From assembly GCF_900114735.1 (NCBI RefSeq), contig NZ_FOUA01000002.1:1-64000 (forward strand): DNA of 64,000 nt, in the 5' to 3' direction. Within the stretch, counting starts at the first letter, position 1, and each line of letters opens with the position of its first letter. The notes beneath the pieces were generated by a model that was not told the DNA's origin, searched no databases, and worked only from the letters and a program-made list of their open reading frames with translations. The DNA is from Halopseudomonas bauzanensis (GTDB taxonomy: Bacteria; Pseudomonadota; Gammaproteobacteria; Pseudomonadales; Pseudomonadaceae). Of this stretch, positions 26,944 through 34,814 are shown piece after piece. The translations under genes and the position numbers were made by a program.

Positions 26944-27293
26944 TGGCGGCTCTCCTGACGGCGGATCAGCCACTGCAACAGCCAGCCACAGAACGGCACG
27001 GCTACCAGCAGCGAACCGACCAGCGCCAGCGCGATGGGCAACCAGTCCGCCAGCAGACGGTCATGACTGAGCATGATGCCCGACGCCGGCACCACCAGCA
27101 GCAGCGGCAGATAGCCAAGCAGTGCTGACGCGGTCCGCTGCAGCGACTCCGGCACCTCGCCGAGGAAGGCCAGACCCAGCACCAGCAACACCATGCCGAT
27201 AATCGGCCCCGGCAGCGCCGGCACCAGAAAATGACTGATCACCGCACCCGCCACCTGCAGCGCCATCAACCACAGCAGAGCACCCAGATTCAT
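26940..27293 (-). CDS. lrgA: LrgA/CidA-family holin-like protein
   Basis: A 117-residue membrane protein with four helices. The family signature is LVPALPGPIIGMVLLVLGLAFLG, followed by LLPLLLVVPASGIMLS-like sequence. It is the upstream partner of the lrgB-like gene (ATGA overlap). Divergent from ccoG across a 354-base gap that contains a long inverted repeat. Confidence 0.87.
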   Translation of the reverse strand: MNLGALLWLMALQVAGAVISHFLVPALPGPIIGMVLLVLGLAFLGEVPESLQRTASALLGYLPLLLVVPASGIMLSHDRLLADWLPIALALVGSLLVAVPFCGWLLQWLIRRQESRQ

Positions 27294-27415
27294 GCCCGCC
27301 CCCTTTCACGGGGACCAGACCCGCCCCGTACGCACTTGTTTTGCTGGAAATACATGCAGCGACAGCCCCATGGCAAATTGGATTCGACCGCGCACTATGC
27401 AACATCAATTAACAA

Positions 27416-27591
27416 ATGAACAGGCTCAGTTGCCGTGCCGAAAACCGTATCAGCGCCCTGCCATGAACGTCTGATCGCGCCATTAATCCCCGCCTCGTCA
27501 TAACAGAGCGGCCTGCGACAATGCGTCACCCCCTAACGACGCGGCTTTGCTGCTGATACGGTTTTTTATCGAAAACCTGAGCCTGTTTCAT
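27416..27591. repeat. Long interrupted inverted repeat between lrgA and ccoG
   Basis: Left arm 27416-27454 and right arm 27552-27591 are inverted copies of about 40 bases. Each holds two well-conserved blocks, ACAGGCTCAG and AACCGTATCAGC, separated by a divergent 13-14 base spacer. The roughly 97 bases between the arms show no ORF. The right arm ends about 57 bases before the ccoG ATG. The rest of this 354-base intergenic stretch holds no recognisable gene. Either paired operators or a small non-coding element. Confidence 0.65.
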
Positions 27592-27647
27592 ATCAGACCC
27601 AATCACGATCATGTCACCAGCCTGATTCATGACTGATGGGGTAGACC

Positions 27648-29054
27648 ATGGGTGAACGTATTCCCGTCGAGATCATCGACGCCACCATTGCACGCAACAC
27701 ACCCGCCCAGCTCGGCGGACCGATTCATACACGCAGCTTCGAAGGACACTACCGGCGGCTACGCCTGCTCGGCGCCGGCCTGCTGTTCCTGCTGTTCTTC
27801 GGCACGGCCTGGCTGAACTGGCACCAGCGCCAGGCCGTGCTGTGGGATCTGGCCAGCCGCAAGTTCCATATCTTCGGCGCGACCTTCTGGCCCCAGGACC
27901 TGATCCTGCTGTCGGCGATCCTGATCATTGCCGCCTTCGGCCTGTTCTTCATCACGGTGGTCGCCGGACGCATCTGGTGCGGCTATACCTGCCCGCAGAG
28001 CGTATGGACCTGGGTCTTCATGTGGGCGGAGAAAGTCACCGAAGGCGATCGCCATCAGCGCGTGCGTCTCGATGCAGCGCCCTGGTCACTGAGCAAACTG
28101 CTGCGACGCGGCGCCAAGCACGCCATCTGGCTGGGCGTGAGCCTGGTCACGGCGCTCACCTTCGTCGGCTATTTCACGCCGATCCGCGAGCTGGCGGTGG
28201 ATCTGCTCACCTTCGAGCTGGGCGCCCAGGCGGCGTTCTGGTTGTTCTTCTTCACTGCCGCCACCTATATCAACGCCGGCTGGCTGCGCGAGAAGGTCTG
28301 CCGCGACATGTGCCCCTACGGGCGGTTCCAGAGCGCGATGTTCGACCGAGACACCCTGGTCATCGCCTATGACACCGAACGGGGCGAGCAACGCGGACCG
28401 CGGCGCCGGGACAGCACGCCGGCCGAGCAGGGCCTGGGGGATTGCATCGACTGCACCCTGTGCGTGCAGGTCTGCCCGACCGGCATCGATATCCGTGATG
28501 GCCTGCAGTTCGAATGCATCGCCTGCGCCGCCTGCATCGATGCCTGCGACAGCGTCATGGACCGCATGGGTTATGCACGCGGCCTGATCAGCTACACCTC
28601 CGAACGTGCTCAGCAAGGCGGCACCACCCACTGGCTGCGACCACGGCTGCTTGGCTACGGCAGCATGCTGACGCTGATGATCGGGCTGTTCGTGGTGGCG
28701 TTGCTGGACCGGCCTATGATGTCGCTGGACGTTAGCCGCGACCGCGGCAATCTGTTTCGCGAGAACAGCGCCGGCCAGCTGGAGAACAGCTACAGTCTCA
28801 AGGTGATCAACAAGAGCCAACAACCCGGCCGCTATCAGATAACCCTCGATGCACCGCAGGGTCTGCAATTGGCGACCCCGACCAGCGTGCAGCTGGCGGC
28901 CGAAGATATCCACGATCTGCCGCTCAGTGTGGTCTGGACCGGCGAACAATCTCCCGCGGCACGCCAGCGCATCCGCTTCGTCCTCGCTGCAGAGGATGAC
29001 AACAGCGCACCGGTTGTGGCCGAATCAACCTTTCTGGCACCGGCCAGCTACTGA
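27648..29054 (+). CDS. ccoG: CcoG/RdxA-family copper reductase-like ferredoxin membrane protein
   Basis: A 468-residue inner-membrane protein. The N-terminal half has five helices with a GRIWCGYTCPQSVWTW motif and a second Cys pair in VCRDMCPYGRFQS. A bacterial 4Fe-4S dicluster domain follows (CIDCTLCVQVCP, then CIACAACIDACD). The C-terminal immunoglobulin-like periplasmic domain lies at about 350-465. CcoG reduces Cu(II) for cbb3 oxidase assembly. No ccoNOPQ or ccoHIS genes lie nearby, so this is a detached or second copy. The mocR gene starts 17 bases downstream, giving a probable two-gene unit. Confidence 0.9.
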   Translation: MGERIPVEIIDATIARNTPAQLGGPIHTRSFEGHYRRLRLLGAGLLFLLFFGTAWLNWHQRQAVLWDLASRKFHIFGATFWPQDLILLSAILIIAAFGLFFITVVAGRIWCGYTCPQSVWTWVFMWAEKVTEGDRHQRVRLDAAPWSLSKLLRRGAKHAIWLGVSLVTALTFVGYFTPIRELAVDLLTFELGAQAAFWLFFFTAATYINAGWLREKVCRDMCPYGRFQSAMFDRDTLVIAYDTERGEQRGPRRRDSTPAEQGLGDCIDCTLCVQVCPTGIDIRDGLQFECIACAACIDACDSVMDRMGYARGLISYTSERAQQGGTTHWLRPRLLGYGSMLTLMIGLFVVALLDRPMMSLDVSRDRGNLFRENSAGQLENSYSLKVINKSQQPGRYQITLDAPQGLQLATPTSVQLAAEDIHDLPLSVVWTGEQSPAARQRIRFVLAAEDDNSAPVVAESTFLAPASY

Positions 29055-29071
29055 CTGCATGGAACCCTTCG

Positions 29072-30481
29072 ATGAAACGCTACGAGCGCCTGGCCGATAC
29101 CATTGCCGAATTGATTCGCACGGGCATTCTGGCGCCGGGCGAGCGGATTCCTTCGGTGCGCCAGGCCAGCCAGAGTTATGGCGTGAGCCCGTCCACGGTA
29201 TTCCAGGCCTATTACCTGCTGGAGGACCGCGGGCTGATCCAGGCCCGCGCCCGCTCCGGCTATTTTGTCCGCAGCCTGGCCGGGCTGCCCCTGCCTGAGC
29301 CGCAGCTCACTCCGGCAGTACCGCCGACCACCGAGGTGGGCGTCAGCGAGCTGGTATTTTCGGTACTCGGCTCACTGAAGAACCCGCATACGGTTCCCTT
29401 CGGCTCGGCCTTTCCCAGTCCCGACCTGTTCCCGATGGCCCGTCTGGCCCGCTCCATGACCAGCAGCCTGCGCAACCTGTCGCCCCACGACATCATCGCC
29501 GACATGACCGCAGGCAATGCCGACCTGATGCGCCAGATCGCCCTGCGCTACATGGTCAGCGGGGTCAGGTTGCCAATAGAAGAACTGGTGGTCACCAACG
29601 GTGCACTGGAAGCCCTCAACCTTGGGCTGCAGAGCGTGACCCAGGCCGGCGACCTAGTGGCGATCGAGTCACCGACCTTCTATGCCTGCCTGCAAGTACT
29701 CGAACGGTTGCAATTGAAGGCCGTAGAGATTCCCGTGCACCCACGGGACGGCATCGATCTGGCGGTACTGCGCGAACGTATGGGCAGCCTGCCGATCAAG
29801 GCCTGCTGGTTCATGAGCAGCTTTCAGAATCCGCTCGGCGCCAGCCTGGATAACAGCCGCAAACAGCAGTTGTATAACCTGCTGCAGGAGCATCAGGTGC
29901 CGCTGATCGAAGACGATGTCTATGCCGAACTGCATTACGGCGAACGTCCGCCCATGCCAATCAAGGGGCTGGACAGCGAAGGCCTGGTGATTCACTGCGG
30001 GTCTTTCTCCAAGACCCTGGCACCCGGCTACCGGGTGGGCTGGGTAGCCGGCGGGCGTTTCACCGAGCGCATCGCCCGGCTCAAGCTGATGACCACCATC
30101 TCGCCCTCGGTACCGGCCCAGACCGCCATCGCCGACTACCTGCAGCATGGCGGCTACGATCGCCACCTGCGCAAATTGCGCCATGCCCTGCAACGCCAAC
30201 AGGAGGCGATGCTCGCCTCCGCCGCCCGCCACTTCCCCAAGGGCACCCGCGTCACCCAGCCCGACGGTGGCTATTTCCTCTGGTTCGAGTTTCCCGAGCA
30301 GGTCGATTCGCTGCAGTTATTCAGATTAGCCCTGGCCCAGGGCATCAGCCTGGCACCCGGCCCGATCTTCTCCGCCAGCCAGAGCTTTCGCCACTGCGCA
30401 CGGCTGAACCACGGCCACGCCTGGGGGCCGGACAGCGAGCGGGCGATGGAACTGCTGGGGCGGATGCTGCGGTCGTTCTGA
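29072..30481 (+). CDS. MocR-type regulator (GntR winged helix fused to aminotransferase fold)
   Basis: A 469-residue fusion. The N-terminal GntR winged helix (about 1-75) contains GERIPSVRQASQSYGVSPSTVFQAY. A PLP-binding fold-type I domain follows, with VTNGALEALNLGLQ, SFQNPLGASL, the DDVYAELHY substrate/PLP aspartate region and the Schiff-base lysine in SFSKTLAPGYRVGW. All catalytic residues appear intact, so it should bind PLP. MocR proteins sense PLP or amino-compound ligands rather than transaminate. The inverted repeat before ccoG is a possible target. Ligand unknown. Confidence 0.88.
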   Translation: MKRYERLADTIAELIRTGILAPGERIPSVRQASQSYGVSPSTVFQAYYLLEDRGLIQARARSGYFVRSLAGLPLPEPQLTPAVPPTTEVGVSELVFSVLGSLKNPHTVPFGSAFPSPDLFPMARLARSMTSSLRNLSPHDIIADMTAGNADLMRQIALRYMVSGVRLPIEELVVTNGALEALNLGLQSVTQAGDLVAIESPTFYACLQVLERLQLKAVEIPVHPRDGIDLAVLRERMGSLPIKACWFMSSFQNPLGASLDNSRKQQLYNLLQEHQVPLIEDDVYAELHYGERPPMPIKGLDSEGLVIHCGSFSKTLAPGYRVGWVAGGRFTERIARLKLMTTISPSVPAQTAIADYLQHGGYDRHLRKLRHALQRQQEAMLASAARHFPKGTRVTQPDGGYFLWFEFPEQVDSLQLFRLALAQGISLAPGPIFSASQSFRHCARLNHGHAWGPDSERAMELLGRMLRSF

Positions 30482-30513
30482 GCTTCGCCTTCAACCTCAG
30501 CAAACCGAACTGG

Positions 30514-31752
30514 TCATTCCAGCGCTTCACGCAGCCGCTGTTGATCTGCCACACAGGTCAGCGCCACCTCACTGCGTTGCAACGCGATGGCCGACTGTCT
30601 GGCGGCCGCCTGGCGAAAGCTCGCACTGCCCCGCCGCTGCAACGCCGCCAGCGACTTCTGCAGCCGCAGCTGCACCTCAATCATCCCGGCGCCATCGCGG
30701 GCTATCAGCATGAACGCATCTTCAAGCAAATCGTCATCGCCCAGTGGCAACAGATGCAGGCGTGGATAGTCGACGGGCACATCGTCCCGCCCACCCGCCC
30801 ATTGGGACAGCAGGCGCGTCAGACGACCAATCACATCGATGGCCGTGCCCGGGTCATTGACGGCCGGCGATAGCGCCCGCGAGGCAATTTCCGACATGAC
30901 CGCCAACCCGAAGCGCGGGTCCTGATCAAAACTCCGGTTGGTGTCGATCACAAACTGATCTGCAATCTGCCCACTCACCTCCGATAGATCCTGCTGCGAA
31001 TGGAGCCAGACCACCACCGTATCCTCGAACACGAACGCGCCCGGATTAAGTGGCAAGTAGGCTTCGCAGTCCGCTTCTTCGCATAGGCGGGACAACACCG
31101 GGATATCGATAAACTGGATATAGCCGATGGCGCTGGCGTACACCGGAATCGCGCCCGGCGGCACCGCGCCAACGTCGTGCCAGGGGTTGGCGCCCAGATA
31201 GGGCACCGCCAGGCGCTCGGTCAGCGCCGCGCCGGCAACCTGCTCGACCCGGTCGATGGTCGTGCCCACCCGGCCCAGCGAGATCAGGTGGTTGATCCAG
31301 CGCAACAACTGGATCACCACCAGCCCGATGACCACGATGGTGAACAGGAACAGCACCGCCCGCCCGCGCTCACCATAGGAGCCGGTCTTGAGCACAATGA
31401 TGCCAACGATGCTGAACAGAAAGGCACCAATGAAGGTCGACAGCACGTTGTTGGTCAACTCGTCTTCCATCAACAACTTGGTCGCCCGCGGCGTGACGTT
31501 GGTGGTTGCCGCGCCAAAGGCCGCGGTCATCACCCCCAGCGAGAATGTCGTGACCGCCAGCATGCTCGAAGCGATGATATTGAGCAGACTATCCACCGCA
31601 TCCGAGCTCAGGTTGAACGGCATCTCCCAAGGGAAGACCCGCTCCGCGACCAGCGCTAGCACCGCCGTGAGCATCCCCGCGATACCAAAGGCCACCGCCC
31701 GCCACCATAGCTGGCGTTTTACTCGCTCATAGAGCCAATGCCAGTAATTCAC
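30514..31752 (-). CDS. DUF2254 membrane protein
   Basis: A 412-residue protein with four N-terminal helices (about 15-135; GIAGMLTAVLALVAERVF, then IIASSMLAVTTFSLGVM) and a long soluble C-terminal half (about 190-410) ending in a helical segment. It belongs to the DUF2254 family of unknown function. The GTG at 31752 is taken as start: it follows a GGAGG-rich stretch and gives VNYWHWLYERVKRQLWW, while the open TTG upstream adds 17 residues without similarity. Its neighbours are unrelated, and no operon partner is seen. Confidence 0.83.
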   Translation of the reverse strand: MNYWHWLYERVKRQLWWRAVAFGIAGMLTAVLALVAERVFPWEMPFNLSSDAVDSLLNIIASSMLAVTTFSLGVMTAAFGAATTNVTPRATKLLMEDELTNNVLSTFIGAFLFSIVGIIVLKTGSYGERGRAVLFLFTIVVIGLVVIQLLRWINHLISLGRVGTTIDRVEQVAGAALTERLAVPYLGANPWHDVGAVPPGAIPVYASAIGYIQFIDIPVLSRLCEEADCEAYLPLNPGAFVFEDTVVVWLHSQQDLSEVSGQIADQFVIDTNRSFDQDPRFGLAVMSEIASRALSPAVNDPGTAIDVIGRLTRLLSQWAGGRDDVPVDYPRLHLLPLGDDDLLEDAFMLIARDGAGMIEVQLRLQKSLAALQRRGSASFRQAAARQSAIALQRSEVALTCVADQQRLREALE

Positions 31753-31864
31753 GCCTGCCTCCGCTCCCGTTTCGCTGACTAGAGCGTAGCACCGTCCCGG
31801 CAACGTGACAGCAGTGCGAGGCAGGGGGCGTTATGCCGTCCAGATCGCGCCTGCTCGCTCCCCA

Positions 31865-32278
31865 TCATCTAGCCCGGCGCGGAGGTATCCCGGCCTCGTA
31901 TTGAGGCACCTCATCATTAATCGACCACCAGTTGGTTTTTGAACCCACATAGATATGCGCACCAGGCGATGTAGCCAGCGGCTCGTTCAGCAAGCCGGCA
32001 CGGATGCGCAGCACACCGGGCATACCATCCTTGGTGCTGTACAGCGGTGAGCCGCAATGACTGCAGAACACCCGATGCTTACCGGGGGATGACTCGAAGG
32101 ACTTGAGCAGCTCCGCACCGCTGAGCAGGGTGAAGGCACTTTCCTGCACCGGAATGTTGGTCGCGAAGGGCGTACCTTGCGCTCGCCTGCACTGGGAGCA
32201 ATGGCAGATCTGAATCGGCTCAAGCTCACCCGCAATCTGAAAGCGAACGTCGCCGCATTGGCAGTGGCCTGTGTACAT
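31865..32278 (-). CDS. GFA-family (glutathione-dependent formaldehyde-activating-like) zinc protein
   Basis: A 137-residue zinc-binding protein of the GFA/CENP-V fold. It has the full cysteine set: GHCQCG near the N-terminus, CHCSQCRRAQG, and FCSHCGSPL. The ATG at 32278 follows GGGAGG, and the upstream open frame is not family-like. The family includes the glutathione/formaldehyde adduct protein Gfa, but most members have no proven substrate. Divergent from the serine hydrolase gene. Confidence 0.87.
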   Translation of the reverse strand: MYTGHCQCGDVRFQIAGELEPIQICHCSQCRRAQGTPFATNIPVQESAFTLLSGAELLKSFESSPGKHRVFCSHCGSPLYSTKDGMPGVLRIRAGLLNEPLATSPGAHIYVGSKTNWWSINDEVPQYEAGIPPRRAR

Positions 32279-32352
32279 GGAATTACCTCCCTTTTTCCCG
32301 CTGGGGCAGGATGCTATTGTGTGCCACATCTTAAACAACAAGAAATACTGCC

Positions 32353-33594
32353 ATGCCGAAGCCCTGTTCCCGTAGTTTGTACCCCTCCTGGCTTGCCCTC
32401 GCCTGCCTGCTGTTCACCAGCGTCCTGCATGCTGAAACCGTAGCGCCGCCCATCGCAGCCGAACGCTTCCAGATGCTCGAAAAAGCCCTGCAGGCCGAAG
32501 TCGATCAGGGCCGTCTTGCCGGCATCGCCGTACTGGTGGAGCAGGACGGCAAGCTGCTGCACCGCAGCCAGCATGGATATCAGGATATCGCCGGCGAAGT
32601 ACCGCTGGCCGAAGACACCCTGTACAAGGTCTTCTCGCTGACCAAGCCGGTCACCAGCGTCGCCATGTTGATGCTGCAGGAACAGGGAAAATTATCACTG
32701 GATGATCCCCTGGCCAAATACCTGCCGGAATTTGCCGACCTCAAGGTCGCCGTCGCCGACGGCCCGGACGGCATACCGCAAACCGCCGCCCCCACCCACG
32801 CACCGACCCTGCGCGAGCTGATGAACCAGACCGCCGGCTTCAGCTATGGCGTGTTCAGTCAGTCCCAGGTCGATACTCTGTATCTGAAGGCGGACCTGTT
32901 CAACACCGAGCAGACCCTGGGAGAAATGGTCGACAAACTGGCCAAGCTACCACTACTCAATCAGCCCGGTACCGCCTGGAACTACAGCCTCTCGGTGGAT
33001 ATCCAGGCACGGGTAGTCGAAGTCGTCAGCGGCCAGCCGTATGAGCAGTTCCTCGCCGAGAACATCTTCCAGCCCCTCGGCATGAAAGACACCGGCTATC
33101 ACGTCAACGCCGAACAGGCACCCCAGCTGGCGGTATCCTACAAGCCCGGCGACAACGGTCTGGAGCCGCAGGACAACACCCAGTACCTGACCAAACCCAA
33201 GCTGACCCAGGGCGGCAGCGGCCTGATCTCCAGCATGGACGACTACCTGCGCTTCGCCCGCATGCTGCTCAACGGCGGCGAACTGGACGGCGTGCGACTC
33301 CTCTCAGCCGAATCAATAAACGAAATGGCCCGCGACCAGCTGCCGCCAGAAGTTGACGGTCCCAACTGGGCACCGGGCAACCGTTTCGGACTGAACGTGG
33401 CCATCGTCGAGGACAGTGCCAAGGCCGGACACCTGCCGGTCGGCACCTACTGGTGGTGGGGCATCCAAGGCCCCTGGATGTGGGTCGATCCGAGCAATAA
33501 CCGGATCGTATTGGGGATGATGCAGAATACGGACTACCGCCACTCACGGGTGGTGCATGGTACGGTCAGTCGTATTCTGTTTGAGGAGCGTTAA
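32353..33594 (+). CDS. Secreted serine hydrolase, class C beta-lactamase fold
   Basis: A 413-residue penicillin-binding-protein/EstB-type hydrolase. A signal peptide with core LALACLLFTSVLHA and predicted cleavage after HA sends it to the periplasm. The nucleophile motif is SLTK (Ser95-Lys98). The Tyr-x-x motif is WNYSLSVD. The KTG-equivalent appears replaced by WWWGIQG, as in esterases and D-aminopeptidases of this fold. Likely an esterase, lactonase or peptidase rather than a true beta-lactamase. This gene is the last normal core-like gene before the cassette array. Confidence 0.85.
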   Translation: MPKPCSRSLYPSWLALACLLFTSVLHAETVAPPIAAERFQMLEKALQAEVDQGRLAGIAVLVEQDGKLLHRSQHGYQDIAGEVPLAEDTLYKVFSLTKPVTSVAMLMLQEQGKLSLDDPLAKYLPEFADLKVAVADGPDGIPQTAAPTHAPTLRELMNQTAGFSYGVFSQSQVDTLYLKADLFNTEQTLGEMVDKLAKLPLLNQPGTAWNYSLSVDIQARVVEVVSGQPYEQFLAENIFQPLGMKDTGYHVNAEQAPQLAVSYKPGDNGLEPQDNTQYLTKPKLTQGGSGLISSMDDYLRFARMLLNGGELDGVRLLSAESINEMARDQLPPEVDGPNWAPGNRFGLNVAIVEDSAKAGHLPVGTYWWWGIQGPWMWVDPSNNRIVLGMMQNTDYRHSRVVHGTVSRILFEER

Positions 33595-34073
33595 GAGAAC
33601 ATTGCGCCAGCTACGTTCCCGGAACTCGACTCTCTCCGAGTCGGGAACGTGCGGGGCTGGAGAAAATGTACCTGATCCCTTTTCCGCTTTGGTTAGGCAA
33701 TTGTACCAGCGTGCGCAGCCACGACTTGCCATTGTCCCCTTGGCGATTGAGCCCATACGCGTGTAAACCGGATGTCTCCTCCGGCAGGTTGGCCGGCATA
33801 CGTACCAGCTACCTGTACGCGCACTGAAACGACGGCTACATTGCATCACGAATGAGATAGTAGAGAGGTGATGTATGAAGCTGCTCCAGCTCCGACAGGT
33901 CTTGCGGTTGCCTAAAACTTAACTCGATATGCAGCCGAGCGGCTGCATATCGAGCCGCCGCCACTGTCGCGCCTCATCATCAAGATGGTTTGCACCTGTA
34001 CTGAGCGACTTGAAGCCCAACACTGAGCTCTTCACGTCCCAGCCCAACACCCAAGAGTCTCATCATAGTCATC
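33595..34073. other. Low-information gene-free stretch at the 3' edge of the cassette array
   Basis: About 480 bases with no gene that can be defended. It contains an imperfect hairpin at about 33614-33648 (ACGTTCCCG and CGGGAACGT arms around ACTCG/CGAGT) just after the serine hydrolase stop, which may serve as its terminator or be a REP-like element. It also holds a GTTAGGC heptamer at 33692 without a partner, and the perfect palindrome at 33923. A 62-codon minus-strand frame (33611-33799) has no start-site signal or similarity I recognise. Confidence 0.5.
33923..33954. repeat. Perfect 32-base palindrome
   Basis: CTCGATATGCAGCCG and its exact reverse complement flank a two-base AG centre. 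On the minus strand it is followed by TTAAGTTTTAGGC, partly T-rich and slightly like the 3' end of an attC site. It could terminate leftward cassette transcripts or be a decayed recombination site. Confidence 0.6.
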
Positions 34074-34156
34074 ACTTAACGCTAAGCTTTGGGGCGGCCG
34101 GAACGCAGTGTAGGCCGTGCCAGCCGCGATAGCGGCGACAAAGTGCCTTGTTATAG
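34074..34156 (-). other. Probable attC site E (83 bases, degenerate)
   Basis: On the minus strand it starts CTATAAC-AA and ends in the core GTTAAGT. Between these, GGCACTTTGTCGCC near the 5' side can pair with GCCCCAAAGC near the 3' side in the imperfect stem typical of attC. It lies about 30 bases beyond the stop of the 41-residue ORF, where a cassette's attC should be. The outer cores match the consensus less well than sites A-D. Confidence 0.5.
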
Positions 34157-34185
34157 CCTCTAACTCACAGGCAGTTTGCGTATCA

Positions 34186-34311
34186 TTATGGGGGTGATCG
34201 CTTGTGCGGTTTAACGGGTACTGTCTTTGGCCCAGGCTTCGGTGATGGTTTAGCTGGGGATGATGGAGTAGATCTCCGATGCGGCTTAACCGGCACTGTT
34301 TTTTTCGTCAT
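34186..34311 (-). CDS. Small basic Lys/Pro-rich cassette ORF (41 aa)
   Basis: An unrecognised 41-residue ORF alone in a 314-base gene cassette between attC sites A and E. It begins MTKKTVPVKPHRRS, ends TVPVKPHKRSPP, and is thus a direct duplication of a KTVPVKPH(R/K)RS unit around a Ser/Pro/Lys linker. The ATG has AAGGAA 7 bases upstream. The charge is strongly positive with no acidic residue, suggesting nucleic-acid or ribosome binding, but that is conjecture. Upstream lie a TATAAA-like box and a hexanucleotide repeat. Confidence 0.6.
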   Translation of the reverse strand: MTKKTVPVKPHRRSTPSSPAKPSPKPGPKTVPVKPHKRSPP

Positions 34312-34346
34312 TATAAGTTTCCTTCTTGTACTTTTTATAGGTTAAC

Positions 34347-34375
34347 TCTACATCTACATCTACATCTACATCTAC
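34347..34375. repeat. Hexanucleotide tandem repeat (TCTACA)n
   Basis: Nearly five copies of TCTACA (period 6, 29 bases without a mismatch). It sits between attC site A and the 41-residue ORF, about 35-65 bases before that ORF's ATG and just upstream of its TATAAA-like box. Such repeats change length by slippage and could modulate the promoter. Confidence 0.9.
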
Positions 34376-34387
34376 GTCACGACCGGA

Positions 34388-34448
34388 GCATAACGCCTGC
34401 GTAATAGGCGCGAGCTTGCGAGCGTCCTAATTGACGCGTTTGTTAGGC
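34388..34448 (-). other. attC recombination site A (61 bases)
   Basis: On the minus strand the site opens with R'' GCCTAAC followed by AA and closes with R' GTTATGC. The inner parts pair imperfectly (AATTAGG against CCTATT with one extra base). It begins 10 bases after the stop of the 117-residue protein, exactly where an integron cassette carries its attC. The predicted crossover G is at 34394. Confidence 0.8.
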
Positions 34449-34458
34449 GAGCTCTCAC

Positions 34459-34812
34459 TCATTTTATAAACCAGGTATGGCTTGACCCGTCCCAGCCATA
34501 GTGTTTTCCGTGAAAAGCGCTCATGGCTGCGACATATTGTGAAAGGATCAATGTGACATCACTTGCCTGAGGCACGTCATCCTCATCTAGTAGATCTAAA
34601 AATTCCATGGACTCTTCATCAGAAAGGACAATTCTCACTTTTTCTAGTAGGCGATTTACAATCTTAATTTTACTCTTGCTGACAGCGGAGTCAGGTTTCT
34701 TCTTAGACAGTTCTTTGAACTCTGAATACATAGCCTCAAGTAAAGGCGTCATGGTGTCGTGCGTTTGAGCCTTCTCGTTGGTTGTATAGAGTTTGCCTTT
34801 GCCTTTGCTCAT
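34459..34812 (-). CDS. Small acidic protein, paralogue 2 of the nuclease cassette
   Basis: An unrecognised 117-residue soluble protein, last gene of the three-gene cassette. It shares with its upstream neighbour a helical block (LSKKKPDSAVSKSKIKIVNRLL at 35-56) and the motif LDEDDVPQASDVTLILSQY (75-93), then ends with aromatic residues (YGWDGSSHTWF). It has a 20-residue polar N-terminal extension its paralogue lacks. The ATG lies 2 bases after the previous stop, with AAGGA upstream. Probable partner, antitoxin or sensor for the nuclease, inferred only from context. Confidence 0.75.
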   Translation of the reverse strand: MSKGKGKLYTTNEKAQTHDTMTPLLEAMYSEFKELSKKKPDSAVSKSKIKIVNRLLEKVRIVLSDEESMEFLDLLDEDDVPQASDVTLILSQYVAAMSAFHGKHYGWDGSSHTWFIK

Positions 34813-34814
34813 TG

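Noticed and set aside
32353-33594. Resistance beta-lactamase
   Set aside because: The SxxK nucleophile is present, but the KTG-equivalent and overall sequence fit the broad esterase/peptidase branch of this fold, so a resistance call is not supported.
33692-33698. GTTAGGC heptamer as a sixth attC core
   Set aside because: No matching inverse core at 50-150 bases and no pairing inner arms; a seven-base match alone is expected by chance.
33611-33799. Minus-strand 62-codon ORF after the serine hydrolase
   Set aside because: No ribosome-binding site, overlaps a strong hairpin, and no family recognised; a remnant cannot be excluded, so it is only mentioned under the intergenic entry.
34347-34375. 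CRISPR-like repeat
   Set aside because: The unit is six bases with no spacers, so this is a simple tandem repeat. No CRISPR array or cas gene was seen anywhere in the window.
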